Source of the DNA: Flavobacteriales bacterium
GTDB taxonomy: Bacteria > Bacteroidota > Bacteroidia > Flavobacteriales_F > PHOS-HE28
Direction: 5' to 3'
Length of the DNA: 64,000 nucleotides
Assembly: GCA_020635695.1 (NCBI GenBank)
Contig: JACJZH010000007.1
Coordinates: 124,001-188,000 of the forward strand
The notes under the pieces were generated by a model. That model did not search any database, was not told the DNA's origin, and saw nothing but the letters and a program-made list of their open reading frames with translations. Shown here piece by piece: positions 7,871 through 16,629 of this stretch (the stretch's first letter is position 1; each line of letters begins with the position of its first letter). The translations under genes were made by a program, and so were the position numbers.

Positions 7871-9013
7871 CTACGCGTCCAGAAAGCGCCTTGCGGCGGT
7901 ATGGAGAAGCTCCACCCCGTGCGGGATCAGCGCATCGGGGAAATCGTAGTCCGGATTGTGCAGCGCGGGTTGCCGTTCACCGGAACCCAGCCCGAACATG
8001 CAGCCGGTGTAGCGGGCGGTGAACAGGCCGAAGTCCTCGCCCCACTTGAACGGATGGTCCCGCTCCACGAGCTGATGGCCCGTGGCCTGTGCGGTCTCGC
8101 GGACCAGCCCTGCGGCTGCGGGGTCGTTCTGGTTCGCCTTGAAGGTGTGGGTGCGTCGCACGCGCACGTCCAGGCCATGGTCCCTCGCGAGCTTCCTGGC
8201 GAGGTCCTCGGTCTCCTGCTCCAGCTGCTCCAGTTCCTGGTCGTGCCAGCAGCGCAGGGTCAGGTGCACCTCGGCCCTTCCGGCGGAGATCCCGTAATCG
8301 ATGCTGCCCAGGTCCACATGCACCGGGGTCACCACCCGCATGGCCGGGTCCTCGGGCACGTTGTTGTCCAGCGCGAGCGCCCCCTGCAGCAGCTCGGCCA
8401 CGGCGGCCGCCGGGTTCAGGCCGTGCTCGGGTTCCGCGGCATGGGAGGTCTTGCCCTCGAGCACGATCACCATGCTGTTCACGGAGGCGGTGAAGGCCCC
8501 TTCGCGCACCACCACGCTTCCCAGGGGATAGCCGGGCAGGTTGTGCAGGGCCAGCACCAGGTCGAAGTGCCGCTCGCTCATGCGCGGGTCGTCCAGGACC
8601 GACCTGGCGCCTGCGCCGTTCTCCTCGGCGGGTTGGTAGAGCAGGTGTACGCGGCCATTCCGGGGCCGGTCGGCCGCCAGCTTCATGGCCACACCGGTGA
8701 GCATGGCCATGTGTCCGTCGTGCCCGCACTTGTGCGATACGCCGTCGTAGATGGACCGGTGTCCGAAGGTGTTCACCTCCCGGATGGGCAGGGCGTCCAG
8801 CTCGCAGCGCAGGAGCACCTGCGGGCCCGTGCCATCGCTGCCGAAGGTGGCCAGGATGCCCGTGCCGCCAAGTTCCTCCAGCAGGCCGTCCGGGCGCAGG
8901 GGGCGCAACCGGTCCAGGACACGGGTGGCCGTGGCGTATTCCTCGCCCGACACCTCGGGGTGGGTGTGCAGGTCGCGCCGGAAGGCGGTGAGTTCCTCCA
9001 GGTCCGCGTTCAT
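7871..9013 (-). CDS. M20-family amidohydrolase (N-acyl amino acid hydrolase)
   Basis: A 380-residue M20D-type metallo-amidohydrolase. Zinc-site motifs are present: FRRDLHTHPEVSGEE near the N-terminus, ELDALPIREVN, the SHKCGHDGHMAML ligand motif, the catalytic QPAEENGAGA, and the C-terminal KWGEDFGLF. Members remove acyl groups from N-acyl amino acids or cleave small amide substrates. It overlaps the upstream GNAT gene by 4 nt (9010-9013) and abuts alr. The operon context suggests release of free amino acids that the two racemases then use; the actual substrate is unknown. A paralog sits at 40570-41754. Confidence 0.88.
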   Translation of the reverse strand: MNADLEELTAFRRDLHTHPEVSGEEYATATRVLDRLRPLRPDGLLEELGGTGILATFGSDGTGPQVLLRCELDALPIREVNTFGHRSIYDGVSHKCGHDGHMAMLTGVAMKLAADRPRNGRVHLLYQPAEENGAGARSVLDDPRMSERHFDLVLALHNLPGYPLGSVVVREGAFTASVNSMVIVLEGKTSHAAEPEHGLNPAAAVAELLQGALALDNNVPEDPAMRVVTPVHVDLGSIDYGISAGRAEVHLTLRCWHDQELEQLEQETEDLARKLARDHGLDVRVRRTHTFKANQNDPAAAGLVRETAQATGHQLVERDHPFKWGEDFGLFTARYTGCMFGLGSGERQPALHNPDYDFPDALIPHGVELLHTAARRFLDA

Positions 9014-9441
9014 TTGGCGAGGCGCATTTCCAGGTACTTGTTGGTGAAGCCCAGCGATTCGTAAAGCAGCTTGGCCGGGTTGTCGGGCTCCACGTGCAGG
9101 GCGATGCTTCCCGAGGCGGCCCCGATGGCTTCCCGCATCAGCCGCTTGCCCACGCCCTGGCCGCGCTGGGAGCGGTCCACGGCGATGTAGACCAGGATGT
9201 GCTCGGGGATGTAACCGCCCATGCCGGTATCGTTCACCACCACGGCGCCGATGATGCCCTCGTCGTTCCGCCCGGCGATCACGAAGCCGCCCCGCCCCGG
9301 GTCCAGGGCGTAGTCGATGGCCCGTCGGATGTGCTCCTTGGGGTCCCCGAACTGGTCCAGGTGCTTGAACAGGAAGGAGGCCACCGCGTCGCGCTGGGCG
9401 TCGTCGGCGGCATGGTCGGGAGTGTAGGTGTCGATGTGCAT
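9010..9441 (-). CDS. GNAT-family N-acetyltransferase
   Basis: A 143-residue acetyltransferase. The acetyl-CoA pyrophosphate-binding motif A is visible as DRSQRGQGVGKRLM (residues 89-102), preceded by the beta-4 strand HILVYIAV and followed by the VEPDNPAKLLYESLGF motif B. The start is ATG 9439-9441, two bases after the symporter stop at 9444. The longer upstream reading frame lies opposite symporter codons and is not real. The acyl acceptor is unknown; within this operon a free amino group of an amino acid is plausible. Confidence 0.88.
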   Translation of the reverse strand: MHIDTYTPDHAADDAQRDAVASFLFKHLDQFGDPKEHIRRAIDYALDPGRGGFVIAGRNDEGIIGAVVVNDTGMGGYIPEHILVYIAVDRSQRGQGVGKRLMREAIGAASGSIALHVEPDNPAKLLYESLGFTNKYLEMRLAK

Positions 9442-9443
9442 GG

Positions 9444-10910
9444 TCAGGAGGTGCTGATCCCGCCGTTCACCAGCGGGGTGCCGCCCACCGGCATCAGGCG
9501 GTCGATGGACAGGAAGATGATGGCCGCCATGGCGATGCCGAAGACGTTCGCGTCCAGTCCATAGGGCAGGGCGAACGGAGCCTCGCCGAGGGCGATGGTG
9601 GTGAAGCCGCCGCCGAGCATGGCGCCGATCGCGGCCCGGGCATTGCGCCGTCCGCCGAACACGGCGGCCACCAGCGGAACGAGCAGGCCGCTCACCATGA
9701 AGGCGTAGCTGGAGAGCATCAGGTCCAGGACGTTCTCCATCATGGCCGCGATCAGGATGGCCACGGCACCAAGGGCCAGGGTGAGCCATTGGGAGAGGCG
9801 CAGCATGCCTTTGGTCCCCTGCGGTACGCGGGTGACGCGTGCGAGGATGTCCGTGAGCAGGTTCCCGCTGGCGGCCATCAGGCAGCTGTCCGCGGTGCTC
9901 AGGATGGCCGAGAAATAGACCGAGAGCATCAGGCCCATGAGGCCGGCTGGCAGGATGGTGCGGAGCAGGAGCGGGAGGCCCAGTTCGGGGTCGAGCTCGG
10001 CGGCGGAGGCACCGGCCAGCCCTTCGAACATGCCCTGGTCCGCGGCCACCCGGGCGAGCAGGCCCAGGGTCACGCCCAGGAAGGCCATCAGCGGCCATTC
10101 GAGCAGCCCGGCGATGGCCCAGGCCTTGCGCGCCTCCTTCTCGCTGCGGCAGGCATAGATGCGCTGGTAGAGGGTCATGCCCACGAACCAGATCGGTACG
10201 ATGGTCACCGCCCAGTTGATCAACGTCACGGCGTCCACATTGGTCAGGCTCAACTGCTCCGGCCGTATGGTGGCCCGGATGGTCTCCCAGCCGCCCACGG
10301 CCTCCCAGGCCAGGGGAACGCCCACCAGGGAGAGCCCGCCGATCAGCACGATCCACTGGATGGTGTCCGTGTAGACGACCGCCTTCATGCCGCCCAGCAC
10401 GGTGTAGCCCACCGTGATCACGCCCATCACGAGCAGGGCCATGTTCAGGTCCAGGTCCACGAAGGCCGCCGAGGCCAGTTTGGCGCCGGCCAGCATCTGC
10501 GAACTGGTGAAGCCGAGGTAGCCCACCACGCTGATCAAGCCGGCGACGAAGGCGGCACGGCCGTCGTAGAAGTGGGCGATCAGCTGGGGAAAGGTGAGGA
10601 AGCGTTCGCGCACGGCCAGGGCATGCACCCGCGGGATCAACAGGGCGCCGGCCAGCCAGGCCCCCACCAGGCCCGTGAAGAGCATCCAGGAGCCCGACAG
10701 GCCCATCAGGAAGCCCAGACCGCCAAGGCCGATGGAGAAGCCGCCACCCACGTCGGTGGCCACCACGCTGAGGCCGATGTGCCAGCCGGAAAGCCCCCGG
10801 CCACCCACGAAGTAGTCCTCCTGGTCGGTGTTACGGCGCAGGAAGTAGGTGCCGACCGCCACCAGGGCGATCATGTAGGTCAGGAAGATGCCGGCGTCGA
10901 TCCAGGACAA
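9444..10910 (-). CDS. Sodium:solute symporter (SSS family)
   Basis: A 488-residue transporter of the sodium:solute symporter family with about 13 hydrophobic segments. It has the N-terminal TYFLRRNTDQEDYFVGGRGLSGW segment, the ATDVGGGFSIGLGG core of TM2, and the GYLGFTSSQMLAGAKL and LGGMKAVVYTDTIQ motifs of the family. It most likely takes up an amino acid or similar small metabolite with Na+. It is the promoter-proximal gene of the racemase/amidohydrolase operon and plausibly imports that pathway's substrate. The substrate class cannot be decided from sequence. Confidence 0.88.
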   Translation of the reverse strand: MSWIDAGIFLTYMIALVAVGTYFLRRNTDQEDYFVGGRGLSGWHIGLSVVATDVGGGFSIGLGGLGFLMGLSGSWMLFTGLVGAWLAGALLIPRVHALAVRERFLTFPQLIAHFYDGRAAFVAGLISVVGYLGFTSSQMLAGAKLASAAFVDLDLNMALLVMGVITVGYTVLGGMKAVVYTDTIQWIVLIGGLSLVGVPLAWEAVGGWETIRATIRPEQLSLTNVDAVTLINWAVTIVPIWFVGMTLYQRIYACRSEKEARKAWAIAGLLEWPLMAFLGVTLGLLARVAADQGMFEGLAGASAAELDPELGLPLLLRTILPAGLMGLMLSVYFSAILSTADSCLMAASGNLLTDILARVTRVPQGTKGMLRLSQWLTLALGAVAILIAAMMENVLDLMLSSYAFMVSGLLVPLVAAVFGGRRNARAAIGAMLGGGFTTIALGEAPFALPYGLDANVFGIAMAAIIFLSIDRLMPVGGTPLVNGGISTS

Positions 10911-10994
10911 ACCCTTGGGGACACAGGTCCGTCAGGGGTTTCGGTGCTCGGAAGGCCTGCGGTAGGCGTCGAGTTCGTGTCCCTGTGTCCGGGA

Positions 10995-11002
10995 CAAAGA
11001 TA
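10995..11002 (-). promoter_or_regulatory. -7 promoter box (TATCTTTG) for the symporter-racemase operon
   Basis: TATCTTTG on the minus strand matches the Bacteroidota TAnnTTTG consensus exactly. It lies 84 nt before the symporter start, leaving a leader of about 80 nt, unlike the very short leaders seen elsewhere in the window. No convincing -33 TTG is seen. Confidence 0.55.
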
Positions 11003-11072
11003 GCAAAACCTCAGGAACGGCGCGGCTTTCGGGAGGTCGAACGCCGGAACACCCTGTCCTGTGTGGGCTTCG

Positions 11073-12164
11073 TCACACGTAGCGGTCGCCGCTGTCCGCC
11101 TTCACGTCGTTCACGAACTGGCGGATCTTCTGCTCGTCCCGTTTCCGGCAGACCAGCAGCACATCCTCGGTGCTGATCACGATGTGGTCCTCGAGCCCCT
11201 GCAGCACCACCAGGCGGTCATCGTGCACATGCACCATGTTGCGGTCGCAGTCATAGAGCCGCACGTGCTCGCCCACGGCGGCATTGCCGCGGCCGTCCTT
11301 GTCCAGGTGGGTGAAGAGGCTGCCCCAGGTGCCCAGGTCGCTCCAACCGAACTCGCTGGTCACCACGTACACGTTGTCCGCCTTCTCCATGATCCCGTAG
11401 TCGATGCTGATGTTCTCGCAATCGGCGTAGGTCTCGGTGATGAAGTCCTGTTCGGCCGCGGAACCGTAGGCTTCCCTGCCGGCGGCGAAACGGGCCTCCA
11501 TCTCGGGCAGGTGCCGCTCGAAGGCCTTGGTGATGCTCTTCACGCTCCAGATGAAGATCCCGGAGTTCCAGAGGAAATCTCCGCTCTCCAGGAAGCGCTG
11601 GGCGGTGTCGTGGTCCGGCTTCTCGGTGAAGGTCTTCACGCGCTTCACCCGTGGGTTCACCGTGCCGCTCTCCTCCGTGAACTGGATGTAGCCGTACCCC
11701 GTGTCCGGCCGGCTGGGCATGATCCCCAGGGTGACCAGGCAGTCGCTGCTCGTGGCCTGCCGAAGCGCCAGGTCGACGGTGGCGTGGAAGGCCTCCTCCT
11801 TCAACACCAGATGGTCGCTGGGTGCGACGATGATCCGTGCCTCGGGATCGCGCTTGGCGATCACGTGGTTGGCGTAGGCCACGCACGGGGCGGTGTTGCG
11901 ACGGCTGGGTTCCAGCAGGATCTGATGGTCCGCCAGATCGGGCAGCTGCTTCCTGACCAGCGGGGCGTACTGGGCGTTGGTCACCACCAGGATGTTCTCC
12001 GGCGGGCACAGGGCCAGGAAGCGGTCGTAGGTCTGCTGGATCAACGTGCGGCCAAGGCCGAGGAAATCGAGGAACTGCTTGGGATAGGCGGTCCGGCTCA
12101 TGGGCCAGAAGCGGCTGCCGATGCCGCCTGCCATGATCACGCAGTAGGTATGCTGGTCCTTCAT
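11073..12164 (-). CDS. manC: Mannose-1-phosphate guanylyltransferase
   Basis: A 363-residue nucleotidyltransferase that makes GDP-mannose from mannose-1-phosphate and GTP for glycan and polysaccharide synthesis. The diagnostic motif is at the N-terminus: MAGGIGSRFWPMSRTAYPKQFL, followed by QQTYDR and the VAPSDHLV and GYGYIQF motifs. The FTEKPD motif and NSGIFIWS come later. It is the monofunctional form; the C-terminal isomerase domain of bifunctional ManC proteins is absent. It starts 15 nt after the stop of the SprT-like gene and is probably co-transcribed with it. Confidence 0.9.
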   Translation of the reverse strand: MKDQHTYCVIMAGGIGSRFWPMSRTAYPKQFLDFLGLGRTLIQQTYDRFLALCPPENILVVTNAQYAPLVRKQLPDLADHQILLEPSRRNTAPCVAYANHVIAKRDPEARIIVAPSDHLVLKEEAFHATVDLALRQATSSDCLVTLGIMPSRPDTGYGYIQFTEESGTVNPRVKRVKTFTEKPDHDTAQRFLESGDFLWNSGIFIWSVKSITKAFERHLPEMEARFAAGREAYGSAAEQDFITETYADCENISIDYGIMEKADNVYVVTSEFGWSDLGTWGSLFTHLDKDGRGNAAVGEHVRLYDCDRNMVHVHDDRLVVLQGLEDHIVISTEDVLLVCRKRDEQKIRQFVNDVKADSGDRYV

Positions 12165-12179
12165 GGTTCCGGTGGGGCC

Positions 12180-12823
12180 TCAGGAGGCGCGGCGCGCGGG
12201 CATGGAGCCTTGCACCTGCACTTCGGCCAGGGGGTCGATGAGGTAGTTGCGCCGGTCGTTGAGACAGCGGCACTTGAAGCGTTTCCGCACCTGCGCCCCC
12301 TTCACGAAGAGGCGGTTGTTGAAGCGGAAGATGGTGCGTTCGGGAATGTCCTCCAGGAACGGGGTGGGTTCTGCGTCGTAACGCTTCAGTGCCCGCATCA
12401 GGTCCTGGTCCTGGCAGCTGCTGGCAGGAGCGTCCAGCAGGTGCTTCTCCAAGGACCTGAGCAGGTCCGCAGGGAACACGGTCCGGCTCAGGAAGGGCCG
12501 CATCAGGCGGGCATATTCGCCTTTCCAATGGGGGCCATGGGGCTGGGTCCAGCGCCGGTGCCGCACGAACGTGGTGTAATGCGCGAACTCGTGGATCAGC
12601 GTGACCAGGAAGGCGTAGATGTTCAGGTCGGCGTTCACGCTCACCCGGTGTGGGGACGGCCACCCGAGGCGGACCGGTAGTCGCCCAGCTTGGTGAGCCT
12701 GGGCTTCACGATGCGCACCTGCACCGGGTTCCGGCGCAGGAAGTTGACCACGATGGGATAGGCCGCGGCGGGCACATGCTCGCGCAATTGGTCCAGGTCC
12801 GTGAACGGGCGAAGGCTGCTCAT
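12180..12823 (-). CDS. SprT-like zinc metalloprotease-domain protein (apparent frameshift)
   Basis: A SprT-like protein of about 210 residues. The first part (MSSLRPFTDLDQLREHVPAA... to KLGDYRSASGG) starts at ATG 12821-12823. The second part, in another frame, carries the zinc site HEFAH in LIHEFAHYTTF and a C-terminal region with the KCRCLNDRRNY motif. The halves join naturally around GGRP/PHRVSVNADLN, so one base seems lost at about 12650-12665. The start overlaps the stop of the upstream lipoprotein gene by 4 nt (ATGA). Family members are predicted zinc peptidases of unclear substrate in bacteria. Intact flanks suggest an assembly indel. Confidence 0.8.
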
Positions 12824-13032
12824 GCGTCGTGGCGCGGGGCGGGAGGGGTCTGGGCACGGACACCGGGGGCTGGCGCGGGGACCAGGTTCCAGGTGGGGCA
12901 GTCGCAGCCCTTCTTCTTGCGCTTGGCAGCGCCGTACCTGGGGCCGGAGGCGCAGGCCGACAGCGCCATCAGGGCGCCCAGCAGCAACCCCAGGAAGGGG
13001 CGGTAGGACAGTTCGGCTCCGGGAATGGCCAT
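12820..13032 (-). CDS. Small lipoprotein with Lys-rich GCDCP motif
   Basis: A 70-residue lipoprotein. A hydrophobic signal segment (FLGLLLGALMALSAC) ends in the lipobox LSAC, so lipidation at C27 is predicted. The mature part begins ASGPRYG and contains the run KRKKKGCDCPTWN, a motif I recognise from tiny uncharacterised Bacteroidota lipoproteins; the tail is Pro-rich. Its function is unknown. A TACCTTTG promoter box ends 7 nt before its start codon, and its stop overlaps the next start. It therefore leads a three-gene operon with the SprT-like protein and ManC. Confidence 0.75.
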   Translation of the reverse strand: MAIPGAELSYRPFLGLLLGALMALSACASGPRYGAAKRKKKGCDCPTWNLVPAPAPGVRAQTPPAPRHDA

Positions 13033-13039
13033 CGGCGGG

Positions 13040-13047
13040 CAAAGGTA
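13040..13047 (-). promoter_or_regulatory. -7 promoter box (TACCTTTG) for the lipoprotein operon
   Basis: TACCTTTG on the minus strand is an exact TAnnTTTG match ending 7 nt before the lipoprotein start at 13032. It predicts a leaderless or nearly leaderless transcript and supports the chosen start. Confidence 0.55.
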
Positions 13048-13094
13048 GGTATCGGGCACGGGGCTGGAAAGGGCGTCCGGCGGGGCGGGGCACG

Positions 13095-13102
13095 TATCTT
13101 GG
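13095..13102 (+). promoter_or_regulatory. Candidate -7 box (TATCTTGG) for mlaE-mlaF
   Basis: TATCTTGG is one base off TAnnTTTG and ends 14 nt before the mlaE ATG. It is divergent from the lipoprotein promoter 48 nt to the left, so both promoters share this intergenic region. Confidence 0.4.
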
Positions 13103-13116
13103 CGGCCCGGAGCGCC

Positions 13117-13857
13117 ATGCAGATCCTGTTCCATTTCGGCCGGTATTTCCTGCTGCTCAAGGACGTTTTCGGGCGTCCCGAACGCTTCCGGATCTACTGG
13201 CGCCGTACCCTGGAGGAAATGGACCTGCTGGGCGTGCAGAGCCTGGGCATCGTGGCCCTGCTCAGCGCCTTCATGGGGGCGGTCATCACCATCCAGACCA
13301 AGACCAACATCGACAGCCCCCTGATCCAGGCCTGGGTGGTGGGTTTCGCCACCCGGCAGAGCGTGATCCTGGAGTTCAGCCCCACGGTCATCTCCCTGAT
13401 CCTGGCCGGCAAGGTGGGCAGCAACATCGCCGCGGAGATCGGCTCCATGCGGGTGAAGGAGCAGATCGATGCGCTGGACATCATGGGCGTGAACTCGGCC
13501 GGGTACCTGATCCTGCCCAAGCTCGCGGCCACCATCCTGATCAACCCGTTCCTGGTCATGATCAGCATGTTCCTGGGCATATTCGGGGGCTGGCTGGCCG
13601 GCGTGCAGGCCGGGGTCATCTCCAGCGACGACTTCATCCTGGGCATCCAGACGGGCTTCAAGCCGTTCCACGTCACCTATGCCCTGATCAAGACGGTCGT
13701 GTTCGCCTTCATCATCACCACCATCAGCGCCTACCAGGGGTACTTCACCCGGGGCGGGACCCGCGAGGTGGGCATCAGCAGCACCCGTGCCGTGGTCTAT
13801 AGCAACGTGGTCATCCTGCTGGCCAACCTGGTCCTCACGCGCGTGCTCCTGCTATGA
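13117..13857 (+). CDS. mlaE: MlaE-family ABC transporter permease
   Basis: A 246-residue inner-membrane permease of the MlaE/YrbE family, which moves phospholipids between membranes in the Mla pathway. Five to six hydrophobic segments are visible, with the family core ALLSAFMGAVITIQTK, LEFSPTVISLILAGKVGSNIAAEIGSM and RVKEQIDALDIMGVN. The start ATG 13117 is preceded by a -7 box and gives the usual family length. Its stop overlaps the next start (ATGA). The MlaD and MlaC partners are not in the window; in Bacteroidota the MCE protein usually follows, but here the next gene is convergent. Confidence 0.92.
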   Translation: MQILFHFGRYFLLLKDVFGRPERFRIYWRRTLEEMDLLGVQSLGIVALLSAFMGAVITIQTKTNIDSPLIQAWVVGFATRQSVILEFSPTVISLILAGKVGSNIAAEIGSMRVKEQIDALDIMGVNSAGYLILPKLAATILINPFLVMISMFLGIFGGWLAGVQAGVISSDDFILGIQTGFKPFHVTYALIKTVVFAFIITTISAYQGYFTRGGTREVGISSTRAVVYSNVVILLANLVLTRVLLL

Positions 13858-14618
13858 TCGAGGTCCAGGGGCTCAGCAAGCGCTTCGGCGACAACCAGGT
13901 GCTCACCGACATCTCGGCGGTGTTCGAGCAGGGCAAGGTGAACCAGATCATCGGCATGAGCGGCAGCGGGAAGAGCGTGCTCACCAAGTGCATGGTGGGC
14001 CTTCACCGGCCGGAGGAGGGCCGCGTGCTTTACAACGGCCGCTCCTTCCACGACATGAACGACGAGGAGAAGCGCGGCATCCGGCAGGAGATCGGCATGC
14101 TTTTCCAGAGCAGTGCCCTCTTCGATTCGCTCACCGTGCTCGCGAACGTGATGTTCCCCTTGAAGATGTTCGCCCGGGGCAGTGAGGAGGAGATGCGTGA
14201 ACGGGCGCGGTTCTGTCTGGACCGTGTGAACATCGTGGACAAGGACGATCTGTTCCCCTCGCAGATCAGCGGGGGCATGCAGAAGCGCGTGGGCATCGCC
14301 CGTGCGATCGCCATGGAGCCGAAGTACCTGTTCTGCGATGAACCGAACAGCGGCCTGGATCCCCAGACGGCCATCCTGATCGATGACCTGATCAAGGAGC
14401 TCACCGAGGAGTACAACACCACCACGATCGTCGTGACCCACGACATGAACTCGGTGATGGAGACCGGAGAGAACATCATCTTCATCCACCAGGGCCGCAA
14501 GTGGTGGCAGGGAAGCCGGCAGGAACTGCTGAACAGCGACAACACCGAGCTGAACGAGTTCATCTACGCGGGCGAGCTGATGCGGGAGGTGAAACGGGCC
14601 CGTGACGCGGGGCGCTGA
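13854..14618 (+). CDS. mlaF: MlaF-family ABC transporter ATP-binding protein
   Basis: A 254-residue ABC ATPase paired with the MlaE permease. Walker A is GMSGSGKS (34-41), the Q-loop is LFQSSALF (Q85), the signature is ISGGM (138-142) and Walker B is YLFCDEP with D162/E163, followed by the switch region VVTHDMNS. The ATP-binding subunit powers retrograde or anterograde phospholipid transfer. It overlaps mlaE by 4 nt and ends seven bases before a strong hairpin. No MCE-domain gene follows, so the rest of the complex must be encoded elsewhere. Confidence 0.92.
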   Translation: MIEVQGLSKRFGDNQVLTDISAVFEQGKVNQIIGMSGSGKSVLTKCMVGLHRPEEGRVLYNGRSFHDMNDEEKRGIRQEIGMLFQSSALFDSLTVLANVMFPLKMFARGSEEEMRERARFCLDRVNIVDKDDLFPSQISGGMQKRVGIARAIAMEPKYLFCDEPNSGLDPQTAILIDDLIKELTEEYNTTTIVVTHDMNSVMETGENIIFIHQGRKWWQGSRQELLNSDNTELNEFIYAGELMREVKRARDAGR

Positions 14619-14624
14619 ACGAAA

Positions 14625-14650
14625 GGACCCCGACGTGATCGCCGGGGTCC
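14625..14650. terminator. Bidirectional hairpin terminator between mlaF and the T9SS array
   Basis: GGACCCCG (14625-14632) pairs with CGGGGTCC (14643-14650) across a 10-nt loop, between two convergent genes. It is preceded by GAAA and followed by CTTGTGTT, so T-tracts are weak on both sides. Confidence 0.65.
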
Positions 14651-14671
14651 CTTGTGTTCGTTCGGCCGGAA

Positions 14672-16493
14672 CTAACGATCCAGGGCCTTGATCAAGGTGC
14701 CGCTCCGACGGGCGCCGTCGGCGTTCAAGGTCCAGAAGTAGCTGCCCGGGGCCAGGTGCTCGAGCGTGACGGGGTGCCGATGGACCCCTGCCGCTGCCTT
14801 GCCGAAGGAGCTGGTCAGCACGCGGCGCCCAACGGCATCATGCAGTTCAAAGGTCACGCTGGCGGCCTGGTCCAGCTCGTAGGACACCGTCACACGGTCA
14901 TCGGCCGGATTGGGCCAGAGTTCCACGTTGGGGCCGTTGAGGGCCGTTTCCCCGATCCCCACGGGGCCCGCGAGCACGGCCCTTACCATGGGCGTCTTCG
15001 TCACGAAGAAGGTCTCGTCCGAGTTGGGGTAGCGGATGATGCTCACCTGGGGATCGCTGATCCCTCCTCGTGCAGAACACCACCGGGTCGGAACCACCGT
15101 AGGCTCCCGCCATGATCAGGTAGGCGGTGCCATCGGAAAGGTCCAGCGGGGAGGGTAGATCGAGGGTGATCCAGTTGGTGGTCCCGCCGACCGCCGTCAG
15201 TTCGCCGGCCAGAAGCTCATGGTCGTCGGTCACCTCCACGAAGTCCGTGTTGATGTCGTAGACGATCCCATAGATCAGGGATCCCACGGCGGAGCTTTCG
15301 TGCACGGCGACCTGGATCGCCACCAACTGGCTTCCGGCGTTCACAAGGTCGAAGTAGTTGCCCAGCTCATAGGCGTCGGTGGCGTTGTCAGGTCCCTGCT
15401 GCTGTGTGCTGGTGCAGGTGCCGTCATCCTGGGCCCACAGGTTCGTGCTCACCTCGATGTTCCGGACAACGGTGTTGTTGGCTGGGATGTCGTCCGTCTG
15501 GTCCTGGTCGATCCCGTAGGTGAGCGTGTAGGTACCGATATCGCCCGAAGGGGTGAAGCCATTGACCAGCTCCTCCAATTCGTCGGTGGGCGCAAGGGCC
15601 GCGGGTGAACTGGCGCTGTTGAACTCGGCACCGTTCGGCCCCTGCACATCGAAGGTGAGGGTGACCCCGGTCTGCGGGTCATAGCCTTTGTTGCGCATCA
15701 GCCCCTTCAACTGCATCTCGCGCACCTGCTCGGCGGGGTAGATGTCGTAGTCGATGTTGGCCAGGCCCGTGTTGTCGAAATCGAACCCGGTCCGCCAGGT
15801 GCGGATCAGGGCCATGTCGTTGGCGGGAAGGTCCTTGATGGTGACGTTGTCGATCTGCCAGCCGTAGTCCCAGATGCTCGTGTAACGGAAACGGAGCTGG
15901 ACGTTGGCGGGGTCGTTGGCGACCCATGCACTGATGTTCACATCGATCACCTCGGGGTTCGGACGGCCATCGCGGCCGACGCCTTCGTTGATCTCCACCT
16001 CGTCCCAGGTGACCCCTCCGTCCGTGCTGACGCCCACATAGCAATGGTCCTCCTCCCATTCCTGGAAGTACTGCTCGAACTCGACCTTCAGGTTGGGGGG
16101 CGCTCCGCTCAGGTCGATCACGGGGGAGACCAGCCAGGTGTCCGTGGCCACGCCCGGCGTACCGTAGAAATCATCATCCACCATCAACCAGGAGGTCGGT
16201 GTGGAGCTGTTCAGGGAGGGCACGGGGTACGTGGAACTCGTTGGCCCCGGCCCCGTGCTGGTCACCTCCCAATCCACGCTGCCGGCGATGGTGTTCACGG
16301 TCCAGCCATTGAGACCGTTGTCAAAGTCCTCCGTGAAATAGGATGCTCCTTTGGCCATGCCGGCAACGCCTTCCACCCAGGCGGCCGGGCCTGCATGTTT
16401 GTACTCCGGGTGGGGCGGTACGGGCTGGTGTGTGAGCTGTGCCTGCATCCCGAATGCGGAGAGGCAGGCGATCAGGGTAAGTGTTCTTTCCAT
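14672..16493 (-). CDS. T9SS-secreted protein, array member A (apparent frameshift)
   Basis: A secreted protein of about 605 residues. It has a signal peptide (MERTLTLIACLSAFGMQAQ) and a choice-of-anchor-J-like jelly roll starting YFTEDFDNGLNGWTV, with VGVSTDGGVTWDEVEI and YGWQIDNVTIKD. An Ig-like region follows, then a type A sorting domain (VELWPNPADDRVTVSYEL ... SGTLIKALDR) for export and surface attachment by T9SS. The sorting domain is in a different frame, entered near 15064-15071 after DPVVFCT. Both sides are well preserved, so an assembly indel is likely. Start ATG 16491-16493 gives a clean signal peptide. It most resembles array member E. Its function is unknown; such proteins are often adhesive or surface-exposed. 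Confidence 0.82.
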
Positions 16494-16512
16494 GTGCAAC
16501 AAGGGTTGTTCT

Positions 16513-16520
16513 GCAAGATA
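16513..16520 (-). promoter_or_regulatory. Candidate -7 box (TATCTTGC) for array member A
   Basis: TATCTTGC on the minus strand, two bases off TAnnTTTG, ends 19 nt before the member A start. It suggests A is transcribed from its own promoter. Confidence 0.35.
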
Positions 16521-16578
16521 GGGATCACCGGATGCCTCCACCGTATCCGGTGGTGAAGTGTTGGAAGTGGCACGAACG

Positions 16579-16608
16579 TGAACGCCCCGGCCTTGGCCGG
16601 GGCGTTCA
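16579..16608. terminator. Strong GC hairpin between array members A and B
   Basis: A perfect 14-bp stem, TGAACGCCCCGGCC (16579-16592) with its complement at 16595-16608, and a 2-nt spacer. It follows the stop of member B (16630, minus strand). It lacks a T tract, so it may act as a 3' stabiliser as much as a terminator. Confidence 0.6.
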
Positions 16609-16629
16609 TGAACGATCGGTCGGGCGATC

